DNA of 64,000 nt from Archaeoglobus profundus DSM 5631. Lineage in GTDB: Archaea > Halobacteriota > Archaeoglobi > Archaeoglobales > Archaeoglobaceae. The notes beneath the pieces were generated by a model. That model saw nothing but the letters and a program-made list of their open reading frames with translations, made no database searches and was not told the origin of the DNA. The stretch covers positions 496,001 to 560,000 of the forward strand of contig NC_013741.1 in the NCBI RefSeq assembly GCF_000025285.1. The letters run 5' to 3'. Below are positions 26,227 to 34,758 of the stretch, piece after piece; position 1 is the first letter of the stretch, and every line of letters starts with the position of its first letter. The position numbers and the translations under genes were made by a program.

Positions 26227-27279
26227 ATGGTAGAGGAAGATGTGTTTAAGAGAGAATATTGGGACAACGAGAGCGTAAACAGGTATTTAGAGAAATTAGG
26301 TGTGTCACCAGAACAAAAAGCTTTGTATTTTGCAACAACCTTTTTTGGAGTACGTGACGACGGGAGATATAACCCACAAGAAGCTATTATCAAAGAGGCA
26401 AATAGAATTTATGAAATGTTTGAAGGTCGGCGAGGTCGTATAGATTCGAGAACTTTTAATAAGTTATGGGAGACAGGACTCTTAGCCCCTGTTGATTATT
26501 TCTATGTTGATCCTATAATACTAGCAGAAGGTAGAGGTTCAAAAAAAACTTGGATTGGAATCCATCCTTGGGTGCTGGAATTACTAGAGGAGGTTGATAA
26601 AAGGAAACAATCATTAGATTCAATTTTTATGAATATACCATTGAAACCAAGACCTTATTCTCCAGATTATAATTACTGGTTCAGAGCAAAGGGTAAGTAC
26701 ACTTTCATAACTAAAACTTTCTACAGATTTATGTATGGTTATATGATCAGCAACATATTATGTAGCATCAATGATGATAAAGTAGCGAACATTAAAATAA
26801 GAACCCTAACTCGCACAACTAGAATCGAAAAAGATATTAATAAAATTATACAATATCTTGAAAGTAATCTGGAGAACATAAATTTCGATGTTAGATATTA
26901 CCACGAAGAAAAGTTCGAAATACTTACAACACTAATCCAAAGTTTAAAGGATAAAATCGAAGAGTTTATTACGCCAGATTCAAAAATTAATCGTTTATTA
27001 AACTTGATAACATCGATATTGATAAAACAAAACAATATACTAAACAACATTTCGAAAATAGAAAAAATTTGGCTTGTAGAAATTAGAAGAAAAGGTGAAC
27101 CAAAAGAGGTAACATTTGGTGGAAACATTGCATCATATACTCCTGGCTTCCTAGAGACAAAAAAGTACGGAAGCACCATATACGTCAATAGAGAGGATTT
27201 CATCAAGTACGTTCAAGAATTATTTAACCTATTGGATATGATCGACGATGAGAAAGATGAACTTCAAGTATTATTTTAA
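26227..27279 (+). CDS. unknown protein, AT-rich orphan gene 2
   Basis: A 350-residue protein, not recognised. The N-terminal half has an aromatic-rich region (YNYWFRAKGKYTFITKTFYRFMYGYM, about 148-173, shown here only in part as FRAKGKYTFI). The region about 195-275 is Asn/Ile/Lys-rich and likely coiled coil. The C-terminus is acidic. Like its partner it is unusually AT-rich and has no signal peptide or clear membrane helix. A T-rich terminator follows. Possibly a virus- or plasmid-derived gene. Confidence 0.55.
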   Translation: MVEEDVFKREYWDNESVNRYLEKLGVSPEQKALYFATTFFGVRDDGRYNPQEAIIKEANRIYEMFEGRRGRIDSRTFNKLWETGLLAPVDYFYVDPIILAEGRGSKKTWIGIHPWVLELLEEVDKRKQSLDSIFMNIPLKPRPYSPDYNYWFRAKGKYTFITKTFYRFMYGYMISNILCSINDDKVANIKIRTLTRTTRIEKDINKIIQYLESNLENINFDVRYYHEEKFEILTTLIQSLKDKIEEFITPDSKINRLLNLITSILIKQNNILNNISKIEKIWLVEIRRKGEPKEVTFGGNIASYTPGFLETKKYGSTIYVNREDFIKYVQELFNLLDMIDDEKDELQVLF

Positions 27280-27280
27280 T

Positions 27281-27300
27281 CTTCTTTTTTTATTAACTTT
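27281..27300 (+). terminator. T-rich terminator after orphan pair
   Basis: CTTCTTTTTTTATTAAC directly after the stop of the 350-residue gene, a typical archaeal U-tract terminator that closes the island transcription unit. Confidence 0.45.
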
Positions 27301-27400
27301 TAAGAAAATAACAGATGCATGCTGAAATTGAGTATAAACTCATGTGCCGTAAGTAAAGTGGAATGTCGTTGAGGTAGTCGTCAAAGAGGTTTTAAACACC

Positions 27401-27604
27401 TTACCTCACTTGGTTCTGTGCGGATGACATTTTGAACTTTGAATCAACGAGTCCTTGAGCTTCCAAGTTTGCCAAAACACTCCTAACATCTTCAAGCTTG
27501 ACGTTGAGCTTTTTGGCTATATCTTTTGGCGTTCTTAATCCGTTGGCTATTGCCAGAAGCACGGCCTCCTCAAAATCCATGAATTTCATTTGAACTTGCA
27601 TCAA
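27401..27604 (-). CDS. small winged-helix DNA-binding protein
   Basis: A 67-residue protein with one winged-helix domain: FEEAVLLAIANGLRTPKDIAKKLNV, then LEDVRSVLANLEAQGLVDSK as recognition helix and wing. It is transcribed divergently from the adjacent flavoprotein gene with only about 45 bases between the starts, so it may control that gene and itself. The exact start among the N-terminal methionines is uncertain. Confidence 0.7.
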   Translation of the reverse strand: MMQVQMKFMDFEEAVLLAIANGLRTPKDIAKKLNVKLEDVRSVLANLEAQGLVDSKFKMSSAQNQVR

Positions 27605-27649
27605 AAAACTTTTGGCAAACTTTATCTAATTCGCATTCCTTCCGCTTTC

Positions 27650-29317
27650 ATGGACATAGTAGTTATAGGTGGAGGTGCTTGCGGCCTCAAGGCTGCGTGC
27701 AGAGCCAGAAGGAGAAACGAGGAAGCGAATATAACCGTTGTCGATGCAAGCCCCTATCCGTCTTTGGGAAGGTGCGGTTTGCCGTACTACATTGGTGGGA
27801 TCGTCCACACCGTTGATGATTTGAGAAAAACGCTTTCCGGAACTGTCAGAGATGAGGATTACTTTAAGAAGGTCAAAAATATAGATGTCCTAACGAGAAC
27901 TAGAGCTGTTAAGATAGACAGAGAAAAGAGAATCGTAAAGATTGTAAAGCCCGATGGAAGTGAGGACGAATTGAATTATGATTACTTGGTTTTGGCAACC
28001 GGTGCAAGGCCTATAAGGCTGGATATACCCAATGCAGATGCCGATGGTGTTACAACACTCTTCAATCCAGAGGATGCTGAAAAGATTCTGGACATGTGGG
28101 ATGAGGGAATTCTGGAAAAGGCTGTGATAATCGGTGGTGGACTCATAGGAATGGAAACTGCAGAAGCTCTGAGCAATTTGGATGTTGAGGTAACGATAGT
28201 TGAAATTATGGATTACATACTTCCCGCTCTGCTTGATAGGGAGATGGCGATGCTCGTCGAAAGCTATCTGAGGGAGAAGGGAATAAATGTGATGACAAAA
28301 AGCACTGTAACAGAGATTTTGACAAAAGATGGAAGAGTCAGTGGTGTTAAGATCAACGGAACTAAGGAAGTGCCTTGTGATCTAGTTCTGATGGCTGTTG
28401 GAGTTAGACCTAACGTTGATTTAGCAGTTGACTGCAGTTTGGAAGTAAGCAAGTTTGGGATAAAGGTCGATGAATACCTCAGAACGAGCGACGAAAGGAT
28501 CTTTGCTGGTGGAGATTGCGTTGAGAATAAATTCTTGGTTACAGGTGATCCTATTTACACTCCGATGGGTAGCGTTGCGAATAAGCACGGAAGGGTTATA
28601 GGAGACAACATAACGGGAGGAAGTTCAAGGTTCCCCGGTGTTTTGGGTACGACGATCTTCAAGATATTTGATCTAAACGTTGCGAGAACAGGTTTAACTG
28701 AGAAGAGAGCTAGAGAGTTAGGATACGATGTTGTAACTTGCTTGGTTCCCGGACCAGATAGAGCCCATTACTATCCACATCAGAAACCCATCAGAATCAA
28801 GTTGATAGCGGATAGAAAGACTGGAAGAATTTTAGGTGCTCAGATAGTGGGATGGGGTGTTGTGGATAAGAGGATTGATGTAGTAGTTTCCGCCATGCAC
28901 ATGAACGCCACCGTACATGACTTGGCAAACTTCGACTTAGCTTATGCACCTCCATACGCTCCAGCCATCGATACACTCATACACGCCGCCAACACCGTTA
29001 GAAACAAGATGGATGGGTTACTTGAAACGATTTCAAGCTTTGAACTTAAAGAGAAGCTTGATAAAGGTGAAGACTTCGTCATACTTGACATCAGGTATGA
29101 GGATGAAGTCAGAAAGTTCAAGAGGATCGAAGACAGCAGGGTAGTTCACATACCCTACAATGAGCTTAGAGAGAGGTATAAGGAACTTCCAATGGACAAG
29201 GAGATCGTTATAATCTGCCAGATAGGAAACAGAGCATACGATGTCTACAGGTTCTTGAAGAGTAAAGGATTTAACTGCAAGGTGTTGGATGGCGGTTTAG
29301 CCTTCTGGTTCTGGTGA
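27650..29317 (+). CDS. CoA-disulfide reductase / NADH oxidase with C-terminal rhodanese domain
   Basis: A 555-residue flavoprotein. The FAD-binding VVIGGGACGLKAA start (residues 3-15) is followed by the redox-active SLGRCGLPYYIGG segment, an NAD-binding VIIGGGLIGMETAE (about 161-174), and a FAGGDC motif. The last 90 residues are a rhodanese domain with ILDIRYEDEV and active-site cysteine in ICQIGNRA. Such fusions reduce CoA disulfide, CoA persulfide or polysulfide and fit sulfur metabolism. A TATA-like TTTATCTAA about 25 bases before the ATG supports this start. Confidence 0.88.
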   Translation: MDIVVIGGGACGLKAACRARRRNEEANITVVDASPYPSLGRCGLPYYIGGIVHTVDDLRKTLSGTVRDEDYFKKVKNIDVLTRTRAVKIDREKRIVKIVKPDGSEDELNYDYLVLATGARPIRLDIPNADADGVTTLFNPEDAEKILDMWDEGILEKAVIIGGGLIGMETAEALSNLDVEVTIVEIMDYILPALLDREMAMLVESYLREKGINVMTKSTVTEILTKDGRVSGVKINGTKEVPCDLVLMAVGVRPNVDLAVDCSLEVSKFGIKVDEYLRTSDERIFAGGDCVENKFLVTGDPIYTPMGSVANKHGRVIGDNITGGSSRFPGVLGTTIFKIFDLNVARTGLTEKRARELGYDVVTCLVPGPDRAHYYPHQKPIRIKLIADRKTGRILGAQIVGWGVVDKRIDVVVSAMHMNATVHDLANFDLAYAPPYAPAIDTLIHAANTVRNKMDGLLETISSFELKEKLDKGEDFVILDIRYEDEVRKFKRIEDSRVVHIPYNELRERYKELPMDKEIVIICQIGNRAYDVYRFLKSKGFNCKVLDGGLAFWFW

Positions 29318-29439
29318 TCTCATAAATCTTTTTTACGTGAACTTTCTTTCAGTTCCTTCTACACTCCCACGCTACTACTTCCTGATAATTCTACGTTAAT
29401 TTACCTCAATTCAATGAAACATCCGATGATTCGTAGTTC

Positions 29440-29467
29440 CTTTCAATCGTAGCGAAGTGATTTCAAA
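29440..29467 (+). repeat. solitary CRISPR-repeat-like sequence
   Basis: The 28 bases begin CTTTCAATC and end TGATTTCAAA, the same ends as the roughly 30-base CRISPR repeats I recall from Archaeoglobus genomes (CTTTCAATCCC...TGATTTCAAC), with a different middle. Only one copy is present, with no spacers, so it could be a relic or coincidence. It lies in the 183-base gap before mdh. Confidence 0.25.
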
Positions 29468-29500
29468 AATTGTTTAAATCGACGTTTGGCAAATTAACCC

Positions 29501-30385
29501 ATGAAACTCGGATTTGTTGGTGCTGGAAGGATTGGTTCTACAACAGCTTTCACGTGCATTCAGCACTTAGACTTGGATGAAGTCGTTTTGGTAGATATAG
29601 TAGAGGATTTGGCTGTTGGGGAGGCCATGGATTTATCACATGCTATCGTTGGGCTTGACAAATACGCTAAGATCGTCGGTGGAAGCGATTACTCCTTGCT
29701 GAAAGGTTGCGATTTAATAGTCGTTTCAGCTGGACTGGCAAGAAAGCCGGGGATGACTAGGCTCGATTTGGCTAAAAAGAATGCGGAAATAATGAGGAGC
29801 GTTGCTAAAAATATCGTAAAGCATGCTAGTGATAGCAAGATTCTCGTCGTGACAAATCCTTTGGATGTCATGACTTACGTGATGTGGAAGGAGACTGGAA
29901 AGGATAGAAGGGAAGTTTTCGGAATGGGTAGCTTGCTCGATACGGTAAGGCTTAAGGAGAGGATAATTGCGTTGGGCGGGAAGCCTAGGAGAATATTTAT
30001 GATGGGTGAGCACGGAGATTCGATGTTCTGCCCGAAGAGCTTGGCTGAAGTTGAGGGTGAGGTCGATTTGGACAGGGCCATTGAGGAGACGAGAGGCGTT
30101 GCAATGGAGGTCATAAAGAGGAAAGGAGCTACATTCTACGCCCCAGCTGTCTGCATTTACAGGATGGTTAAAGCGGTGTTGGAAGATACTAAGGAGGAGA
30201 TTCCAACAAGTGTAGTCTTACAGGGAGAATACGGGATAAGTGATGTTGCTTTGGGTGTTCCAGCGATACTTGGAAGAGATGGGGTTGAAAGAATTGTAGA
30301 ATACGACTTGACTGATGAAGAAAAAGCTATGCTGATGAAATCGGCTGAAATACTCAAGGAGAGATTGAAAGAGCTTGGATATTAA
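29501..30385 (+). CDS. mdh: malate dehydrogenase
   Basis: A 294-residue LDH-like malate dehydrogenase, the same length as the Archaeoglobus fulgidus enzyme and very similar in reading. It has the Rossmann GFVGAGRIGS (4-13), LVDIVEDLAVGEAMDLSHA, GLARKPGMTRLDL, VTNPLDVMTY and the catalytic GEHGDSM. It interconverts malate and oxaloacetate with NAD(H). TTTAAAT about 25 bases before the ATG indicates a nearly leaderless single-gene transcript. Confidence 0.95.
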   Translation: MKLGFVGAGRIGSTTAFTCIQHLDLDEVVLVDIVEDLAVGEAMDLSHAIVGLDKYAKIVGGSDYSLLKGCDLIVVSAGLARKPGMTRLDLAKKNAEIMRSVAKNIVKHASDSKILVVTNPLDVMTYVMWKETGKDRREVFGMGSLLDTVRLKERIIALGGKPRRIFMMGEHGDSMFCPKSLAEVEGEVDLDRAIEETRGVAMEVIKRKGATFYAPAVCIYRMVKAVLEDTKEEIPTSVVLQGEYGISDVALGVPAILGRDGVERIVEYDLTDEEKAMLMKSAEILKERLKELGY

Positions 30386-30602
30386 GCATATTTGCTCCTC
30401 TAGTTTCATCATCTATATCTATTTCTTTCAGCTAAAGTTCTAGCCTTCTTAAGGTTCTTGATACTTGCCACAACTCTAAAAGAGCTGTGTTGTGTCTAGA
30501 TGTCGTAAAGCTTCTCAAAACTTTCGATGTACCCCCTAGGATAGCCACAACATCGCTAAGGCAACAGCATGCTTTTTATATCTCTTAAGCGTAGTTAATC
30601 CA

Positions 30603-30674
30603 GCCCCCGTGGGGTAGGCGGACATCCTGAGGGTCTCCGGAACCCTCGACCCGGGTTCAACTCCCGGCGGGGGC
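30603..30674 (+). tRNA. tRNA-Arg (anticodon CCG)
   Basis: A 72-base cloverleaf. Acceptor GCCCCCG pairs with CGGGGGC. The D arm has conserved A14 and G18-G19. The anticodon stem AGGGT/ACCCT encloses loop CTCCGGA with anticodon CCG. A four-base variable region leads to T stem CCGGG/CCCGG with loop TTCAACT. CCA is not encoded and no intron is present. A TTTATATCTC box about 30 bases upstream would be the promoter. Confidence 0.9.
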
Positions 30675-30779
30675 GTACGAGTTGTATTTGACGATACGAT
30701 GTAGACAATCATGATACAATTATGATGAGGAAAAGTTTAAATCACTATCACACAGACTAGGATTATAAGGGTAGGGGAA

Positions 30780-31775
30780 ATGTGGGCTGAACTTGTTAAA
30801 GTTGATGAGATCGGAGATTTGGATGCAGTCAGTTTGATAATATTTGCATCTGATAGCTGTTACGAGGAGCTAAGAGAACAATTCGGTAATATCAAAGCTA
30901 AAAACGTATTTGGGGCGGTATTTCCCGGAGTAATTTTCGATGGAAAGAAGTATGAAGATAGAGCTATCGCTTTAAGATTTGATTTTGAGATTTCTGGCTT
31001 TAGAGGATGCGTTCCGGCTGACGTAAAGGCCGAGACCTTACTAACATTGGCAGATGGATTCCACGAGAATGTCGAGAGCACACTTGAGAATGTGTACTTC
31101 AAGCTTGGTAATACTGTGAAGTATTTGGGAGGCGGGGCAGGTTCTCTCAACAGGCGAATAGATTGTTTGTTTGATAAAGATGGATTCTTCTCGAATGACG
31201 TACTGTTTGTATCTTTACCTTTCGACTGCAACATAGCCGTTCGTCATGGATGGCAGGAGACGGGATATTCGTTTGTCTCTACAAGAACATCTGGGAGAAA
31301 AATACTTGAACTCGACTGGACTCCCGCTTTTGAGGCTTACAAAGATATTCTAGCCCAGTTTGATATTGAGATAAGCAGAAAAAACTTTTTCGATGTTGCG
31401 ATGGCGTATCCATTTGGCATATCGAAGATTTGTGGAGAAGATATTATAAGGGATCCGCTGTATCTCGATAAATCATCGATAATTTGTGCTGGAAAAGTTC
31501 CACGAAATCACATACTGAAGTTAATGAGGGGAGAGAAGGATAGACTTGTTGAGGCTGCAAGAGAGTGCGCCGAAGCTGTTGAAGGGAACGTATCCTTCGA
31601 TTGTATATCACGTGTTCTGTACTTGGGTGACGAGTTTAAGAGGGAGGCAAGGCACTTGAAAGGGACATTTGGAGCTTTGACCATAGGCGAAATTGCGTGT
31701 AGCAGGGGAATAGTTGAGTTTTTCAACAAAACTTTGGTAGTGGGTGGTATTCATGAAAAAGTATACCTTGCATGA
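30780..31775 (+). CDS. FIST-domain sensory protein
   Basis: A 331-residue FIST_N plus FIST_C protein. It shows FGAVFPGVIFDGKKYEDRAIAL, a GGGAGSL segment (near 119-125), GWQETGYSF, and the C-terminal FGALTIGEIA typical of FIST_C. FIST domains are predicted ligand sensors, perhaps for amino acids. AGGGG precedes the ATG. It overlaps the histidine kinase gene by 23 bases, so it probably delivers the signal for that kinase. No signal peptide, so cytoplasmic. Confidence 0.85.
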   Translation: MWAELVKVDEIGDLDAVSLIIFASDSCYEELREQFGNIKAKNVFGAVFPGVIFDGKKYEDRAIALRFDFEISGFRGCVPADVKAETLLTLADGFHENVESTLENVYFKLGNTVKYLGGGAGSLNRRIDCLFDKDGFFSNDVLFVSLPFDCNIAVRHGWQETGYSFVSTRTSGRKILELDWTPAFEAYKDILAQFDIEISRKNFFDVAMAYPFGISKICGEDIIRDPLYLDKSSIICAGKVPRNHILKLMRGEKDRLVEAARECAEAVEGNVSFDCISRVLYLGDEFKREARHLKGTFGALTIGEIACSRGIVEFFNKTLVVGGIHEKVYLA

Positions 31776-33321
31776 GAAGGGCAAGCTAATAACGACTTTA
31801 TTAGACCTATCTACCTTCATAAGGCCCGGTAAACCTGAGAGTATCGTTATAAATTTTGGAAAAGAATTGATGAGAAGGTTTGGGCTAACGTACTTTGAAG
31901 CCGAAGTACCGATTATCAACTTCAAGGTTAGAATCCCCGAAGTCGCTGAATGTAATCAGCCTGTAGAGTATGTAGGTTCTACTATCAGATTGCGCTTTGA
32001 GGGAGATATACGTGATATACACATTAAGGCGCTGAGACCTCTATTTGAAGAACTTGATGATATACTAGCCCACACAATCTTTCATGACGTGCTCACAAAA
32101 ATGCTCGAATTTTCTCAGGACATAATTTTCGTTGTTGATGAAAATGGAAGAGTTGTCGAGATGAACAAAAAGGCTAGGGAAACTTTTGGAAGTGTTGAAA
32201 AATTACCTGAAGCCCTTGATAAGGATATCTGCGATTGTGGAGGTAAAACTTACTCGATTGCTGCGTACGATCTGGGAAATCTAAAGGTCGTTGTTGGTAG
32301 AGATATAACGGAGATAAAGAGGCTTGAAGAGTCAGCAAGAGAGGGAGAAGAGAGATTTAGACGTTTGGCTGAAGCAGTTCCAGTAGCAGTCTTTGCCTAT
32401 CAAAAAGATGGTTTGATTTTTGTAAATAAGGCAGCTGAGTATCTTACGGGTTACAGTAGAGATGAGTTGATTAGAGAAGCTTTCTGGAACATCTTTCCGG
32501 AAGAGGAGGTTGAAAAGGTTAAAAGGGCTATGAAAAGTAGGTTGCGCGGAGAAGTCGTTGAACCTTACAAGCTTAAAATCCGAAGAAAGGATGGATCCGA
32601 AAGGATTGTTCGCGTTCATGGAACTACCATTAGTTGGAATAGGGAAAGGACAGGTATTGCTACTTTGTTGGATATCACGGATTTGGAGGAGGAGAGGAGA
32701 AAGCTTGAAGAGTTATCAAAGATGCTATCCCTTATAAACAGAATTCTTCGCCACGATGTTTTGAATGCTATAACGTCTGCAGTCGGGTATCTGGAACTCT
32801 ATAAGGAAACTAGAGACGAATCTCTCCTTGAAAAGGTTGCAATTTCGCTTGAGAGATGTGCTAACGTTGTGAGAACTATGAAATCATTTGAGGAGATGGT
32901 ATCGGAAGGAAAACTTAGAATTGTCAACGTGGGTAAGATAGCTGAAGATGTTGCTAAAAGTTTTGTAATTCCAGTAAACATTGAGGGCGACTGTGAAGTC
33001 GTTGCAGATGAAGGGCTGAGAGCAGTTATTGAAAATATTGTGCAGAATGCAATTCAACACGGCAAAACTGACAGAGTAGATATAAGGATTAGTAGAGTTC
33101 ATGATTACTGCGAGATAAGAATTGCCGACTACGGGAAAGGTATTCCGGATGAGATAAAGAGCAGAATATTTGAGGAGGGGTTCACATACGGTGAAAGTGC
33201 CGGTACGGGTATGGGATTGTATATAGCGGAGAGGATAGTTGAGAGGTATGGAGGCAAGATATGGGTTGAGGACAATGAGCCTCAGGGGACAACATTTGTA
33301 ATAAGGCTCAAAAGTCCGTAA
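31753..33321 (+). CDS. PAS-domain sensor histidine kinase
   Basis: About 522 residues, no membrane segment. After an N-terminal region of about 110 residues come two PAS domains (about 115-195 and 205-320), a HisKA dimerisation helix with phospho-acceptor histidine in ILRHDVLN, and an HATPase_c domain (IENIVQNAIQHG; DYGKGIP; GTGMGLYIA). Start ATG 31753 follows GGTGG. No response regulator lies next to it, common for archaeal kinases. Coupled to the FIST gene, it likely reads a soluble ligand. Confidence 0.9.
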   Translation: MKKYTLHEKGKLITTLLDLSTFIRPGKPESIVINFGKELMRRFGLTYFEAEVPIINFKVRIPEVAECNQPVEYVGSTIRLRFEGDIRDIHIKALRPLFEELDDILAHTIFHDVLTKMLEFSQDIIFVVDENGRVVEMNKKARETFGSVEKLPEALDKDICDCGGKTYSIAAYDLGNLKVVVGRDITEIKRLEESAREGEERFRRLAEAVPVAVFAYQKDGLIFVNKAAEYLTGYSRDELIREAFWNIFPEEEVEKVKRAMKSRLRGEVVEPYKLKIRRKDGSERIVRVHGTTISWNRERTGIATLLDITDLEEERRKLEELSKMLSLINRILRHDVLNAITSAVGYLELYKETRDESLLEKVAISLERCANVVRTMKSFEEMVSEGKLRIVNVGKIAEDVAKSFVIPVNIEGDCEVVADEGLRAVIENIVQNAIQHGKTDRVDIRISRVHDYCEIRIADYGKGIPDEIKSRIFEEGFTYGESAGTGMGLYIAERIVERYGGKIWVEDNEPQGTTFVIRLKSP

Positions 33322-33350
33322 ACCTTTAACTTCAGCGCTAAATTTGAACT

Positions 33351-33524
33351 ATGATCTGGATCGATTACGAGAAATGTACGAACTGCAAGAAGTGTTTACA
33401 TTGCCCTCAAGGTGTTTTTGAGGATGTCGGATACATCATTGTTGCAAATCCAGAGTACTGTAACGGATGCTGTTATTGCGTTCAAGTTTGTGAGGTAGAA
33501 GCCGTTCATGTTGATGAATGTTAA
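33351..33524 (+). CDS. small ferredoxin-like Fe-S protein
   Basis: A 57-residue protein with ten cysteines. The second cluster motif is a normal CxxCxxCxxxC (C37, C40, C43, C47; Glu follows instead of Pro). The first is CxxCxxCxxCP (C9, C12, C15, C18), one residue shorter than usual before the last cysteine. It looks like a 2[4Fe-4S] ferredoxin with atypical spacing. TTTAACTT about 25 bases upstream may be its promoter. It stands between the kinase and the HEAT-repeat gene. Confidence 0.8.
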   Translation: MIWIDYEKCTNCKKCLHCPQGVFEDVGYIIVANPEYCNGCCYCVQVCEVEAVHVDEC

Positions 33525-33551
33525 ACTTTCTTGCCCACCTAAACGCGTATA

Positions 33552-34139
33552 TTGGGCGTGATCATATTGAAGTTCGTGAAAGCTGAAGAATTGTTAGAAA
33601 GGAGAGAGTTCGAGAAGTTAACTCCAAAAGTTGCAATGAAATTTCTCTATCATCCGAACGAGTTTTACAGGTTTAGGGGTGCTGAGGCTCTGGGATATCT
33701 ATGCAAGGGTGAGAAAGCTAGGAACTACATATTGAGGCTTTTCTGGCACTTAAGTGATGAGAGCGGTGCCTACTGTATTGGCGCGCCTTTGGGTATAGCT
33801 GAGATAGGCCTGAATAATCCAGAAGTCTTTGAAGGATTTAAGAATAGGTTTGTATCTCTTTTGGACGACTGGGAGGTGGAGAGAAAATACGTTGCTTACG
33901 GAATTGCGAGAACGGCACATCTCGTCAAAGATGCCTATCCCAATCCAGTCGAAAAGTTGTTAGAAGTCTTGAAGGAGCTTAAAGACAATCCCGACTTCGT
34001 TGCATACGCTCTTTTCGCGCTAAAAAGGTTGAAAGCTGAAATTCCGAATGAGTTCAAAAAAGATTGCAGATTTGCAAAATTCTACGACGGCGAAGGCATT
34101 AAAAGTATTAGGATCTGCGAGTTGCTCGATATCATTTGA
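33552..34139 (+). CDS. HEAT-repeat protein (DVU0298-like)
   Basis: About 190 residues of alpha-helical repeats: segments such as FYRFRGAEALGYLCKGE and WEVERKYVAYGIARTAH have the HEAT pattern. Similar proteins in sulfate reducers are grouped as the DVU0298 family, with unknown function. The start is uncertain (TTG 33552, GTG 33558 or a later codon). It converges with the glycosylase gene, overlapping it by 8 bases. Confidence 0.6.
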   Translation: MGVIILKFVKAEELLERREFEKLTPKVAMKFLYHPNEFYRFRGAEALGYLCKGEKARNYILRLFWHLSDESGAYCIGAPLGIAEIGLNNPEVFEGFKNRFVSLLDDWEVERKYVAYGIARTAHLVKDAYPNPVEKLLEVLKELKDNPDFVAYALFALKRLKAEIPNEFKKDCRFAKFYDGEGIKSIRICELLDII

Positions 34140-34758
34140 GGACTTTTTCAGTCATCTCGAACCAGAGTACTAGATCTAGCTCGGCCAAAGTCAGGTTTCT
34201 TTCCTTCGCAATCCTTCTAAGGACTTCTTCAGCCTTAACGTACTCTCTCGGCAACTTGAATCTGTAACCCCTTCTTTCTAGCCATCTGAGAATGTGCCTG
34301 TCTACGATAGCCAAATTCCTTCTTCCAACGTTTCTCAAGAAGTGACTGCTTTCTTTCATTCCTAAACCCTTTAACTTCAAAAGCATCCTCCTTGCACCAA
34401 AATCTTCAAGCTTCAACGCTTTCTCAACTATATCAAAGTTCTCTAAAGCAGTTTTGAGGTATTTTGCTTTTCTTGAGGCAAATCTAACTCCAGCTTCTCT
34501 CATCAGTTCTTCAATTTCTCCAACGCTTAGATCGTTAAGGCTTAATCCTTCCAGAGACTTCTGAAACTTTAAGCCTGATAGAGCGGAGGAGTTTGCTGTT
34601 GATATGCAGAATGCTAGTTCGGTTTCGATTGTAGCATCTATCTTCAAATCCAAAAATGGTCTGAAATCAAATGTGGTTTTACCTCTCTCCCCAAGCTTCC
34701 TGAACTCTTCCATTCTTTTAGCAATCACTTCAAAACATCTAAAACGATCGATGGACAT
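34132..34758 (-). CDS. ogg: 8-oxoguanine DNA glycosylase/AP lyase, Ogg2 type
   Basis: A 208-residue helix-hairpin-helix-GPD enzyme. LKGLGMKESSHFLRNVG carries the hairpin and the catalytic lysine, and AIVDRHILRWL carries the catalytic aspartate. This is the archaeal Ogg2 family that excises 8-oxoguanine and nicks the AP site. It overlaps the end of the Lrp gene by 34 bases; an internal ATG at 34713 could be the real start. Its place beside a peroxiredoxin and oxygen-defence genes is consistent with oxidative damage repair. Confidence 0.85.
   Translation of the reverse strand: MSIDRFRCFEVIAKRMEEFRKLGERGKTTFDFRPFLDLKIDATIETELAFCISTANSSALSGLKFQKSLEGLSLNDLSVGEIEELMREAGVRFASRKAKYLKTALENFDIVEKALKLEDFGARRMLLKLKGLGMKESSHFLRNVGRRNLAIVDRHILRWLERRGYRFKLPREYVKAEEVLRRIAKERNLTLAELDLVLWFEMTEKVLK

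Noticed and set aside
20168-27279. Reading the island as a CBASS-type anti-phage system
   Set aside because: E1/E2/JAMM genes occur in some CBASS operons, but no CD-NTase or toxic effector gene is visible here. Other defence roles are not excluded.
27590-27649. N-terminal extension of the CoA-disulfide reductase
   Set aside because: It would cover the TATA box and overlap the divergent regulator start; the FAD motif begins right after ATG 27650.
30386-30602. Possible C/D-box small RNA downstream of mdh (TGATGA-like sequence on the minus strand)
   Set aside because: Boxes are not in the C then D order at workable spacing, so nothing can be supported in this gap beyond the tRNA promoter.
30603-30674. 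tRNA-Arg as an integration site for a mobile element
   Set aside because: No integrase gene, no partial tRNA repeat, and both flanks are ordinary genes.
31508-31925. Overlapping minus-strand frames across the FIST/kinase junction
   Set aside because: Shadows of two genes with recognisable domains; no supporting signals.
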